From contig NZ_BEWB01000003.1 of assembly GCF_003112555.1 (NCBI RefSeq), forward strand, positions 372,001-436,000: a stretch of 64,000 nucleotides of DNA, in the 5' to 3' direction. The translations under genes were made by a program, and so were the position numbers. Under the pieces are notes generated by a model. The model was given only the letters and a program-made list of their open reading frames with translations. It made no database searches and was not told where the DNA came from. This document shows positions 1 through 7,158 of this stretch, in pieces; positions within the stretch are counted from its first letter, which is position 1; each line of letters begins with the position of its first letter. The stretch is from Streptomyces coelicoflavus. GTDB lineage: Bacteria > Actinomycetota > Actinomycetes > Streptomycetales > Streptomycetaceae.

Positions 1-59
1 CCGAGCAGCGGGCGGGCGGCGCGGGTGTGCGACGGACGGGCGGCGGGGGCGAGCTGCAT
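1..59 (-). CDS. Truncated gene, N-terminus only
   Basis: Only 19 codons lie in the window; the gene continues past the left edge. The reading begins MQLAPAARPSHTRAARPLL and is preceded by a near-perfect Shine-Dalgarno AGGAGG five bases before the ATG, which is why I call it a gene. The short Arg-containing stretch ending in RPLL could be the start of a signal peptide or a plain basic N-terminus; too little is visible to assign a family. It lies 176 bases downstream of the alpha-glucosidase stop, on the same strand. The intervening stretch shows no other gene. Confidence 0.55.
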   Translation of the reverse strand, partial: MQLAPAARPSHTRAARPLL

Positions 60-235
60 CGGTGCCTCCTGGCGGGCCGGTGCGACCGGCGCCGTTCAGG
101 ATCGGTCACCCCTCCACGGCACCACCGTCCCCGCCCCGCCACCAGCGCGCGCGGCCGTCCGGGTGAGCGCGCCGGGCGGGGGGGATCAAGAGCGGCGGGG
201 GAGGGAGAGGGGCAGGGGCGGAGGCGGGGGACGGG

Positions 236-1915
236 TCACAGGGCCAGCCAGACCGTCGTGTCCGGGCCCAGCCGGCCGTCCTCCAGCGGCGCGCTGCTCA
301 GCAGGACCTCTCCTGCGGGCAGGTCGACCGCGGCGCCGGAGAGGTTGGTGACGCAGCGCCAGCCGTCCGAGCGGTCGAACCGCAGGACGTCGGCCGGGAC
401 GTCGTCCGACCAGGTCAGCGCCTCGCCGTCGAGCAGCTTGCGGCGCAGGCGCAGGGCGGTGCGGTACAGCTCCAGCGTCGAGCCCGCCACCCCGTCCTGG
501 GCCTGGACGGCGTACGCCGTGTAGTCCGGCGGCTGCGGCAGCCACGCCCCGCCCGCGCCGAAGCCGTACGACGGGCCGTCCGTCGTCCACGGCAGCGGTA
601 CCCGGCAGCCGTCGCGGCCCTTGCGGACGTGCCCGGTCTGCTCCCAGATCGGGTCCTGGAGGACCTCGGTGGGCAGGTCGGCCACCTCGGGCAGCCCCAG
701 CTCCTCGCCCTGGTAGAGGTAGGCCGAGCCGGGCAGCGCCAGCATCAGCAGCGTCGCCGCGCGGGCCCGGCGCAGTCCGGCCGCCGGGTCGACGGCGGGC
801 GCGCGGCCGCCGGAGAGCAGCCAGGCGTCGGTGTCCGTGTCCGGCGGCAGCACGAGGCGGGTGGCGTGGCGCACGACGTCGTGGTTGGACAGCACCCAGG
901 TCGCCGAGGCGCCGGCGGCCCGCGCGTCGGCCAGCGAACCGGTGATGACCTCACGCAGTTCGGCCGCGTCCCAGCCGGTCTGGAGGTACTCGAAGTTGAA
1001 GGCCTGGCCCAGTTCGTCCGGGCGGGCGTACAGGACGCGCCGGGCGCCCGGGACCCAGGCCTCGGCGACGGCCGTGCGGGGCGGGCTGTAGGCGTCGAGG
1101 ATCTTGCGCCAGTCGCGGTAGACCTCGTGGACGTCGTCGCGGTCGTAGAAGGGGTGGGTGCCCGGCGCGAACTCCGTCAGGGCCGCCTCGCCGCTCAGTT
1201 CGGGGGCGCCGAGGTCGCGCAGCGGCTCGGTCAGGTCCTTGACCAGCGCGTGGGCCACGTCGACGCGGAAGCCGTCGACGCCCCGGTCGCACCAGAACTT
1301 CAGCGTGGTGCGGAAGTCGGCGCGGACCTGCTCGTTCTCCCAGTTCAGATCGGGCTGCTGGGGCGCGAAGAGATGCAGGTACCACTGTCCGTCGGGCACC
1401 CGCTGCCAGGCGCTGCCGCCGAAGACGGACTGCCAGTCGGTGGGCGGCAGTTCGCCGTGCGCGCCCCGGCCGTCACGGAAGACGTACCGGTCCCGGGCCG
1501 CCGATCCGGGGCCGGCGGCCAGCGCCTCCCGGAACCACGCGTGGCGGTGCGAGGTGTGGTTGGGGACCAGGTCGACGATCACCTTCAGGCCCAGCCGGTG
1601 GGCCTCGGCGGCCAGCGCGTCGAAGTCGTCCAGCGTGCCCAGACGCGGGTCGACGTCGCGGTAGTCGTCGACGTCGTAGCCGCCGTCGGCGAGTTCGGAG
1701 GGGTAGAAGGGGCTCAGCCACAGGGCGTCGACGCCGAGGGCGGCCAGGTGGGTGAGGCGCTGGGTGACACCGCGGAGGTCGCCGAGACCGTCGCCGTCGG
1801 CGTCGGCGAAACTGCGGGGATAGACCTGGTAGATGACGGCCTGCCGCCACCAGTTGGGATCCTTGGACGACAGGTCGGGGGTGCTGGGGGTGCTGGGGGT
1901 GCTGCGTACGGTCAC
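236..1915 (-). CDS. GH13 alpha-glucosidase (oligo-1,6-/alpha-1,4-glucosidase type)
   Basis: A 559-residue cytoplasmic glycoside hydrolase of family GH13, predicted to release glucose from short malto- or isomalto-oligosaccharides. The (beta/alpha)8 barrel starts near residue 22 (WWRQAVIYQVYPRSF). Conserved regions are DLVPNHTS at 115-122, GFRVDVAH with the nucleophile Asp219, AVAEAW with the acid/base Glu285, and LSNHDVVRH with Asp346. There is no signal peptide. The GTG start is chosen because GAAGGAGG lies at ideal spacing. The N-terminus carries a threefold Ser-Thr-Pro repeat from a 9-bp DNA repeat (about 1880-1905). Streptomyces has a related enzyme (AglA) in the maltose-uptake locus, but no malEFG genes are visible here, so substrate and symbol are left open. 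Confidence 0.93.
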   Translation of the reverse strand: MTVRSTPSTPSTPDLSSKDPNWWRQAVIYQVYPRSFADADGDGLGDLRGVTQRLTHLAALGVDALWLSPFYPSELADGGYDVDDYRDVDPRLGTLDDFDALAAEAHRLGLKVIVDLVPNHTSHRHAWFREALAAGPGSAARDRYVFRDGRGAHGELPPTDWQSVFGGSAWQRVPDGQWYLHLFAPQQPDLNWENEQVRADFRTTLKFWCDRGVDGFRVDVAHALVKDLTEPLRDLGAPELSGEAALTEFAPGTHPFYDRDDVHEVYRDWRKILDAYSPPRTAVAEAWVPGARRVLYARPDELGQAFNFEYLQTGWDAAELREVITGSLADARAAGASATWVLSNHDVVRHATRLVLPPDTDTDAWLLSGGRAPAVDPAAGLRRARAATLLMLALPGSAYLYQGEELGLPEVADLPTEVLQDPIWEQTGHVRKGRDGCRVPLPWTTDGPSYGFGAGGAWLPQPPDYTAYAVQAQDGVAGSTLELYRTALRLRRKLLDGEALTWSDDVPADVLRFDRSDGWRCVTNLSGAAVDLPAGEVLLSSAPLEDGRLGPDTTVWLAL

Positions 1916-1963
1916 GCGGCCTCCTTCGAGATGCCGAGCCGGTACGTGCGGGCGACACGAACC

Positions 1964-1986
1964 GGTCTGGTACGTCTGTCCAGATC
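1964..1986. promoter_or_regulatory. Inverted repeat upstream of the alpha-glucosidase
   Basis: GGTCTGG at 1964-1970 is mirrored by CCAGATC at 1980-1986 with a 9-base spacer, about 50-70 bases upstream of the alpha-glucosidase start in the 111-base gap after the nucleoside hydrolase. The half-site resembles the TGGTCT type used by GntR-family sugar regulators, but the match is imperfect. I infer a possible operator for the glucosidase gene. Confidence 0.3.
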
Positions 1987-2026
1987 ACCCGAAAAGGGAA
2001 CCCGTGCGCCCGCGACGCGCCGGGGG

Positions 2027-3007
2027 CTACGCCTCCGTGCGCTCGACCGTGCCGAGGTACAGGTCCACGTACCGGGCCACGTCCACGTCCAACGCCACGT
2101 CGACCAGGGCCTGTTCGCGCATGCCGTCGTGCAGTTCGGACTCGCCGACGCGCAGCCGGCGGTCGACGAGGGTCTGGCCGCGGGACGGGCCGGGGGCCAG
2201 GGACACCTCGACGGGCAGCCGGTGCGTGGTCAGGCCCGCCGGGTCGATCACCGCGCAGACCGCGCCCGCGTCGCCGAGCCCGCCGCCGGGGTCCGTCGCG
2301 TCGGTGGCGGGGCCCCGGTGGGCGAGCAGCTCCCCGGCGAGCCGGGTGCCGGGCTCGGCGCTCGCGCGCAGCCGCCGGACGTCCGGGCCGGGCACGATCA
2401 CCCGCTCGAACACGTCGAGGCCGTACATCGTGATCGGCACCCCGGCGGTGAGCAGGATCGCGGCGGCCTCGGGGTCGTGCCACACGTTGAACTCGGCGAC
2501 CGGCGTCGCGTTCCCGGTGGCCACCGCGCCGCCCATGAACACGATGCGCTCGATGTTGCCGGTGACCTCCGGGTGGGTGCGCAGCAGCAGCGCGATGTTG
2601 GTCAGCGGCGCGGTGGGGATCAGGGTGACCGGGCGCGGGGAGGCGAGGATCTCCCGGCGCAGCAGCGTCACCGCGTCCACGTCGGCGGGGGCGCGGGTCG
2701 GCGCGGGCAGCCCGAGGTCGCCCATGCCGTCGGCCCCGTGCACGTGCCGGGCGGTGCGCACGCCCTCGATCAGCGGCCGCTCGGCACCCCGGGCGACGGG
2801 GACGTCCGGCGCGCCGGCCCGCTCCAGCACGGTCAGCGTGTTGCGCACGACGCCCGCCACGTCCGTGTTCCCGGCCACGCAGGTGACCGCGCGCAGGTCG
2901 AGGCGCGGGTGGCGGACCGCGAGCAGCAGGGCCAGGGCGTCGTCGATGCCGGTGTCGCAGTCGATGATCACCGGGATGGGATGCTGCTGGTCGGAGGCGG
3001 TCGTCAC
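2027..3007 (-). CDS. Nucleoside hydrolase (inosine/uridine-preferring family)
   Basis: A 326-residue cytoplasmic nucleoside hydrolase that should cleave the N-glycosidic bond of ribonucleosides to base plus ribose for salvage. The family signature DCDTGIDDA at residues 16-24 supplies the calcium-binding aspartates. FNVWHDPEAA in the second half matches the conserved Asn-x-x-His-Asp region. Length is typical of the family (310-330). The GTG start has AAGGAG six bases upstream. It lies 99 bases downstream of the M24 peptidase gene and 111 bases upstream of the alpha-glucosidase, all on one strand, so weak co-transcription is possible. Base preference (purine or pyrimidine) cannot be told from sequence alone. 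Confidence 0.92.
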   Translation of the reverse strand: MTTASDQQHPIPVIIDCDTGIDDALALLLAVRHPRLDLRAVTCVAGNTDVAGVVRNTLTVLERAGAPDVPVARGAERPLIEGVRTARHVHGADGMGDLGLPAPTRAPADVDAVTLLRREILASPRPVTLIPTAPLTNIALLLRTHPEVTGNIERIVFMGGAVATGNATPVAEFNVWHDPEAAAILLTAGVPITMYGLDVFERVIVPGPDVRRLRASAEPGTRLAGELLAHRGPATDATDPGGGLGDAGAVCAVIDPAGLTTHRLPVEVSLAPGPSRGQTLVDRRLRVGESELHDGMREQALVDVALDVDVARYVDLYLGTVERTEA

Positions 3008-3106
3008 GGCGGGCTCCTTACGGTGGCGTGCGGGGCGCCGGTGACCCTACGCCGGGCACGGAGCGGTGCGGCGCGGCACCCGCGGCCGGGGTCGAGCGGG
3101 GTCCCG

Positions 3107-4348
3107 TCAGTGGACGATCACCAGGTCGTGCGGGGCGGTGTTGAGCCGCCGTCCGCCGTCCTCCGTGCAGGTGACGACGTCCTCGATGCGGACGCCGAAC
3201 CGGTCCGGGAGGTGGATGCCGGGGTCGAGGGAGAAGCACATGCCGGGTTCGAGCGGCTGCTCCTCGCCCTCCGCCAGATAGGGCGGCTCGTGCGTGGTGA
3301 CACCGACGCCGTGGCCGGTGCGGGCCGCGCCGTGCCCGGCGTGGCCGGCCTCCTCGAGCACCGCGCGGGCCGCCCGGTCGACCTCCTGGCAGGACACCCC
3401 GGGCCGTACCGCCCCGAAGGCCGCCCGCTGCGCGGCCCGTACGGTCTCGTGGACCCGGCGCTCCTCGTCCGTCGGCGCCCCGACGTGGACGGTGCGGGCG
3501 GTGTCGAAGCCGTAGCCGTCCCGCAGGCCGCCGAACTCCAGGACGACCATGTCGCCGTCCCCGATGACACGGTCGCCGGGCCGGTGGTGCGGGTCGGCCC
3601 CGTGGGGTCCGGCGCCGACCACCGTGAAGTCGACCCGGCTGTGGCCGTGCCCGCGCAGCAGTCCGGCCAGGTCGGCGGCCAGCTCGCGCTCGCTGCGCCC
3701 GCCGAAGCGCAGGGCGAGGACCTCCTCGTACGCGGCGTCCGCCGCCGCTGCCGCGGCCGTCAGCCGGGCCACCTCGTGCTCGTCCTTGACCGCGCGCCGC
3801 ATGGGCAGGACGACGGACAGCGGCTGGTAGGTGGCGAGCGGCAGGGACTTCTGGAGGCAGAGCAGGTGCAGCGCCCAAGTCCCGTCGGCGACGGCGTAGC
3901 GGCCGTGCGGGCGCAGCAGTCCGGCCGCGGCGGCGTAGGCGTCCTGGCCCTCCCACCAGTCGAAGACGCGTACCGCGCCCGCGCCGGGTGCCGCCTCGGC
4001 GGTCGGGCGGTCGATCGCCGGAACCAGCAGCCGGGGCTGGGAGGTGGCGGTGAGGACGAGGAGGGTCAGGCGTTCGGTGGTGGCGGTGGGCCGGTAGCCG
4101 CACAGCCACACCAGGTCGGGGCCGGGGGTGACCAGTACCCCGGCGAGCCCGAGGGCGGCGGCCTCGTACGCGGTGCGTTCCATGCGGGCCGCGTAGACCT
4201 CGTCCGTGAACGCGGCGGGGGTGCCGTCGCCCGGGCCTGCACCCGTACCGGCACCCGGCAGGGGCGTCCCACCGGTCTCGCCGGTCCGCCCGGTCTCGCC
4301 GGTCTCGCCGGTCACGGGTGTCTCACCCGTCCCGCGCGGGCCGTTCAC
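3107..4348 (-). CDS. M24-family metallopeptidase (Xaa-Pro peptidase-like) with altered metal ligands
   Basis: A 413-residue protein with a creatinase-like N-terminal domain (about 50-180) and a pita-bread catalytic domain (about 190-410), as in Xaa-Pro aminopeptidase/dipeptidase. The five metal ligands align as Glu271, Asp282, His346 (TGHGVG), Asp375 and Glu389. In the family the first is normally Asp and the fourth Glu, so this protein has a reciprocal swap. The first 45 residues are a low-complexity Gly-Glu-Thr/Pro tail encoded by short GC repeats and are probably disordered. The GTG start overlaps the stop of a 16-codon ORF (GTGA), suggesting translational coupling. No better internal start is seen before VYAARM. 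Confidence 0.85.
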   Translation of the reverse strand: MNGPRGTGETPVTGETGETGRTGETGGTPLPGAGTGAGPGDGTPAAFTDEVYAARMERTAYEAAALGLAGVLVTPGPDLVWLCGYRPTATTERLTLLVLTATSQPRLLVPAIDRPTAEAAPGAGAVRVFDWWEGQDAYAAAAGLLRPHGRYAVADGTWALHLLCLQKSLPLATYQPLSVVLPMRRAVKDEHEVARLTAAAAAADAAYEEVLALRFGGRSERELAADLAGLLRGHGHSRVDFTVVGAGPHGADPHHRPGDRVIGDGDMVVLEFGGLRDGYGFDTARTVHVGAPTDEERRVHETVRAAQRAAFGAVRPGVSCQEVDRAARAVLEEAGHAGHGAARTGHGVGVTTHEPPYLAEGEEQPLEPGMCFSLDPGIHLPDRFGVRIEDVVTCTEDGGRRLNTAPHDLVIVH

Positions 4349-4395
4349 GGCTGACGGCGGCGCGCGGCGCGGGCGGGCCTTCCGGGATCGGCCAT
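4345..4395 (-). CDS. Candidate 16-residue leader ORF coupled to the M24 gene
   Basis: An ATG preceded by GGAGG at seven-base spacing opens a 16-residue basic peptide, MADPGRPARAARRRQP. Its TGA stop overlaps the GTG of the M24 peptidase gene as GTGA. The peptidase GTG has no convincing ribosome site of its own, so ribosomes finishing this mini-ORF may restart there. It could be a real coupling leader, or mark an older, frameshifted start of the peptidase. No homology is recognised. Confidence 0.4.
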   Translation of the reverse strand: MADPGRPARAARRRQP

Positions 4396-4506
4396 GTCGT
4401 CGCCTCCAGGGACCTGGTGGGGCATCTCCGCCGCGGTCACGCGGGTCTCCGCAAGTGAAGGCCGGAGGGCACCGCCGCGCCTGTGCCGCACCGCCGGACG
4501 GGTGAC

Positions 4507-4878
4507 TCAGACGTGCCCCGGCCCACCGCTGCCGAAGGATCCGCTCGACCCCGGCGACCAGCGGCGCCGCTGCTGGTCGTCGCCCCGCCGGCTGCCCGAG
4601 TGGTGCAGCTGGTAGGGCATGAGCCGCGGGCTCCCGTCCTCGTTCAGCGGGATCTCGTCCGGCTCCCGTATCTCCCGCTCCTCGTGGACGGGACCGGTGT
4701 CCGGGAGGTGCGGCTGTTCGTCGGCACGGGGGCGGCGGGGCTCCCGGTCCATGACCCGCATGCCCGTGCGTACGGCCCAGACCAGCGCGCCGGCGATCAC
4801 CAGCCCGATGATGAAGACCACCAACACTTTCAGCCCGCCCGAGGGCGCGGCCAGCACTACATACGTTGCCGTACTCAT
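4507..4878 (-). CDS. DUF6479-family single-pass membrane protein
   Basis: A 123-residue protein starting MSTATYVVLAAP, with one transmembrane helix at about 12-35 (LKVLVVFIIGLVIAGALVW). A charged, Pro-rich cytoplasmic tail ends in the Trp-Ser-Pro-Gly-Ser-Ser-Gly-Ser-Phe-Gly-Ser-Gly-Gly signature I associate with DUF6479, a family confined largely to streptomycetes with no known function. The ATG at 4878 is preferred to an in-frame TTG seven codons upstream because CATAAT lies six bases before it and no ribosome site is visible, fitting a leaderless transcript. It is flanked by the beta-lactamase-like gene upstream and the M24 gene downstream. Confidence 0.8.
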   Translation of the reverse strand: MSTATYVVLAAPSGGLKVLVVFIIGLVIAGALVWAVRTGMRVMDREPRRPRADEQPHLPDTGPVHEEREIREPDEIPLNEDGSPRLMPYQLHHSGSRRGDDQQRRRWSPGSSGSFGSGGPGHV

Positions 4879-4972
4879 GCTCTGATTATGTACCCCCAAA
4901 TGGCATAAAGCGCCCGATGTGTCCTGGTTGGCGTTCTTGCGATGGGTGCCGACTGCGGCGGCGCCCCGGCCG

Positions 4973-5851
4973 TCAGGGGGCCCGCAGGGCGTCCACCGCG
5001 ATCCGGGCCGCGGTGCCGATCACCGCGTCCGCCGCCGGGAGTACGGCCGCGGTGTGGGCGGTGCGGGTGAAGACGGCCACGGCGTAGCGGCCGCCGTCGG
5101 GGTACTCGACGACGCCGACCTCGTTGCGCAGGGTCGGCAGACTGCCGGTCTTGCCGGCCACGTGGACGTCGTCGAAGGGGAAGCCCGAGGCCAGGCGGTG
5201 CGGCCACACCTGGAGGCCCATGATCCGGCGCATCGCGGCGCCGTACTCGGGCGGAGCGGCCTCGTCCCGCCACACCGCGCCGAGCAGCCGGGTCATGTCC
5301 CGCGGCGTGCTGCGGTTGGTGCGGGCCGGGTCCAGGGCGCGCAGCCGGGTGATGACGTGCGGGTCGGCCAGCGCCCGGGCACCGCCCGGCCCGGCGTCCT
5401 CGCGCATGGTGCCCAGCATCTCGCCGAAGCCGTGCACCGCCCGCGTCCGGGTGAGGCCGAGCCGGGCCGCGGTGCGGTTGACGGCGTCCAGGCCGACCCG
5501 GCGCAGCAGCAGATCGGCGGCCGTGTTGTCGCTGACGGACATCATCAGGAACGCCGTGTCGCGCAGCGACAGCCGGACCGGGTCGAGCATGGCCGCCAGT
5601 CCGGTGGGCCCCGGGGTGCGTCCGTCGGGAGGGCACTCGACCTGCTCGGTGAGGTCCAGCGCCCCGGCCGCCGCCAGTTCGTGCAGGGTCACGAGCACGC
5701 ACAGCTTGTGGACACTGGCCGTGCACACCGGCTGGTCCGCCCGGACCCCGACCTGCGTCCCCGAGTCGACGTCGACGGCGTGCAGCCACCCGGTGACCCC
5801 GGCGTCGGCGAAGGCGGCGTCCAGCCGGGCGGCGGTGGCGGTGTCGGTCAT
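4973..5851 (-). CDS. Serine hydrolase, class-A beta-lactamase-like
   Basis: A 292-residue protein of the penicillin-recognising serine hydrolase superfamily. Motifs are Ser46-Val-His-Lys49 (SxxK nucleophile pair), Ser107-Asp-Asn109 (SDN loop) and a late GKTGS (KTG). I cannot place the Glu166 general base of true class-A enzymes with confidence, and no signal peptide or lipobox is visible. It may therefore be a cytoplasmic or non-hydrolytic homologue rather than a resistance enzyme. Its ATG overlaps the stop of the preceding 88-codon ORF (ATGA), has GGGGAG upstream, and the LysR gene sits at the head of this coupled unit. Confidence 0.85.
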   Translation of the reverse strand: MTDTATAARLDAAFADAGVTGWLHAVDVDSGTQVGVRADQPVCTASVHKLCVLVTLHELAAAGALDLTEQVECPPDGRTPGPTGLAAMLDPVRLSLRDTAFLMMSVSDNTAADLLLRRVGLDAVNRTAARLGLTRTRAVHGFGEMLGTMREDAGPGGARALADPHVITRLRALDPARTNRSTPRDMTRLLGAVWRDEAAPPEYGAAMRRIMGLQVWPHRLASGFPFDDVHVAGKTGSLPTLRNEVGVVEYPDGGRYAVAVFTRTAHTAAVLPAADAVIGTAARIAVDALRAP

Positions 5852-6067
5852 GGCCGGGGCTCCCCTGCGGGACGGGGGCCCGTCGGCGGGGCGGCTGCCG
5901 CGAGGTGTGCGTCGGCCGGGGCCCGTGCTGCCCGGAGGGCGCCGCCGGGGGCGGAGGGCGCCGGTGGGGCGAGGGGCGTCGACGGTGGGTGGTCCGGGCC
6001 GGTCACGGGGCGTGCCGGTGAGCGGCCGAGGGCGGCACGGTCGGTCATGGCCCGGGGCTCCCTGCGG
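5843..6067. repeat. Duplicated ribosome-site/start segment
   Basis: The stretch 5843-5870 (ribosome site and first codons of the beta-lactamase-like gene, read on the minus strand) recurs almost exactly at 6040-6067, with two one-base length differences. Both encode an ATG followed by Thr-Asp behind a GGGAGCCCC-type site. A third Met-Thr-Asp start without the shared leader lies at 6114. This looks like a tandem duplication of a translation start. Confidence 0.6.
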
Positions 6068-6114
6068 TGCGGCGTCCCACCGGCGGGGTGGCCGAGGAGG
6101 GCGTGGTCGGTCAT
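5848..6114 (-). CDS. 88-residue Pro/Ala-rich ORF coupled to both neighbours
   Basis: This ORF starts inside the LysR stop (ATGA at 6111-6114) and ends inside the start of the beta-lactamase-like gene (ATGA at 5848-5851), so it fills the gap exactly. The product starts MTDHALLGHPAGG, has an internal Met23-Thr-Asp that repeats a start region, and is otherwise Pro/Ala-rich with no recognisable domain, helix or signal. It may be a genuine coupling peptide, or a spacer created by duplication of the downstream start. Function unknown. Confidence 0.4.
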   Translation of the reverse strand: MTDHALLGHPAGGTPHRREPRAMTDRAALGRSPARPVTGPDHPPSTPLAPPAPSAPGGALRAARAPADAHLAAAAPPTGPRPAGEPRP

Positions 6115-7073
6115 AGCCAGTACTCCGATGCCGGGCGAAGGTGCAGGGGTCGGGCCGGTGTCTCGGAGTGGGCGCCGGCCGTGGTGCGCAGGGCGTGGGT
6201 GGCCGCGTCCGCGAAGGCGCCGACGGCGGCGTCGCCGCGCCCCTTGGGCCAGGCCGCGGAGTGCCGCCAGGCGGGTGCGGCCCCGGCCAGCGGGCGCCAG
6301 ACCACATCCTGGTCGCCGGGGGTCACCAGTCGGGAGTCACGGGGGCCGAGGGCGACGGCCCCGGAGGACAGGACCAGCCCGCGGGCGAAGCCGGCGCCCT
6401 GCCCGTGCCGTACGGCGGCGGGCGTGTAGCCGCCGCGGGCACAGGCGGTGAGCAGGTCGTCGTAGACCGCGGGGGCGTCGGCGCGCGGGAAGAGGACCAG
6501 GTCGTAGCCGGTGAGGGCGGCGAGCGGCACCTCGTCCAGCTCCGTCTGCGGGGCGCCGCGCGGCAGCAGGACGCCGAGGTCGCGGCGGAGCACCGGGCCC
6601 AGTTCCAGGCCGGTGACGTCGCACGGGTGGTGGATGAGGCCGACGTCCAGCTCGTGCGCGGCGAACCCGGCGAGCTGCTGGGCGGTGGTCAGCTCGTGCA
6701 GCTCCAGCTCGAGGCCCGCGTGCCGGCGCCGGAAGCCGGCCAGCAGCGCGGCGACGGTCTCGCCGGAGATGTCGGGGGACAGCGCGGCGCGCAGCAGACC
6801 GCTCTCGCCGTCCCGGATGCGGCGCGCGGCGGTCCGCAGCGCCTCGGCGCGGGCCAGCAGCTCGCGGGCCTCGCCGAGCAGCAGCGTGCCCGCCTCGGTG
6901 ATCGTCACCTGGCGGCTGGTGCGCTCGAAGAGCCGGACGCCCAGCTCCTTCTCCAGCCGCTGGATGCGCTGCGACAGGGGTGGCTGGGCCATGCCGAGCC
7001 GGACGGCGGCACGCCCGAAGTGTGACTCTTCTGCAACAGCCACAAAGCACTCCAGGTGCCGCACCAGGTCCAC
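6111..7073 (-). CDS. LysR-family transcriptional regulator
   Basis: A 320-residue LysR-type regulator. The winged helix-turn-helix occupies about residues 1-60 (LECFVAVAEESHFGRAAVRL, then QPPLSQRIQRLEKELGVRLF) and the effector-binding domain about 90-300. It starts with GTG; TATGAT ends eight bases before it, so the message is nearly leaderless. It is divergent from the LpqC-like esterase and heads the coupled minus-strand unit with the beta-lactamase-like gene. That is the usual LysR layout, in which the regulator controls a divergent target and itself. Targets are inferred from position only. Confidence 0.93.
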   Translation of the reverse strand: MDLVRHLECFVAVAEESHFGRAAVRLGMAQPPLSQRIQRLEKELGVRLFERTSRQVTITEAGTLLLGEARELLARAEALRTAARRIRDGESGLLRAALSPDISGETVAALLAGFRRRHAGLELELHELTTAQQLAGFAAHELDVGLIHHPCDVTGLELGPVLRRDLGVLLPRGAPQTELDEVPLAALTGYDLVLFPRADAPAVYDDLLTACARGGYTPAAVRHGQGAGFARGLVLSSGAVALGPRDSRLVTPGDQDVVWRPLAGAAPAWRHSAAWPKGRGDAAVGAFADAATHALRTTAGAHSETPARPLHLRPASEYWL

Positions 7074-7083
7074 GACCAGTAAT

Positions 7084-7119
7084 CATATCGGGGATTGATC
7101 GATCCGACATCCATATCGG
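7084..7119. promoter_or_regulatory. Divergent LysR promoter region with repeated CATATCGG
   Basis: CATATCGG occurs at 7084-7091 and again at 7112-7119, 28 bases apart, with the palindrome GATCGATC between them. The first copy overlaps the TATGAT -10 of the LysR gene on the minus strand. Placement between divergent genes suggests a LysR operator, with the two repeats as recognition and activation sites. Confidence 0.45.
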
Positions 7120-7158
7120 TCTTGGACAGGGACTCGGCGGGGTTGCTCTCCTCGGGCC

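Noticed and set aside
629..4354. Very long plus-strand open frame (over 1,200 codons) opposite the glucosidase, hydrolase and peptidase genes.
   Set aside because: It is the antisense shadow created by G/C-rich third codon positions; its product is low-complexity Arg/Gly/Val-rich and spans three well-supported genes.
4876..4899. TTG start at 4899 for the DUF6479 gene.
   Set aside because: No ribosome site for the TTG, while CATAAT sits at leaderless distance from the ATG at 4878.
4973..5851. Call as an antibiotic-resistance beta-lactamase.
   Set aside because: No signal peptide and no confident Glu166 region; only the superfamily motifs are secure.
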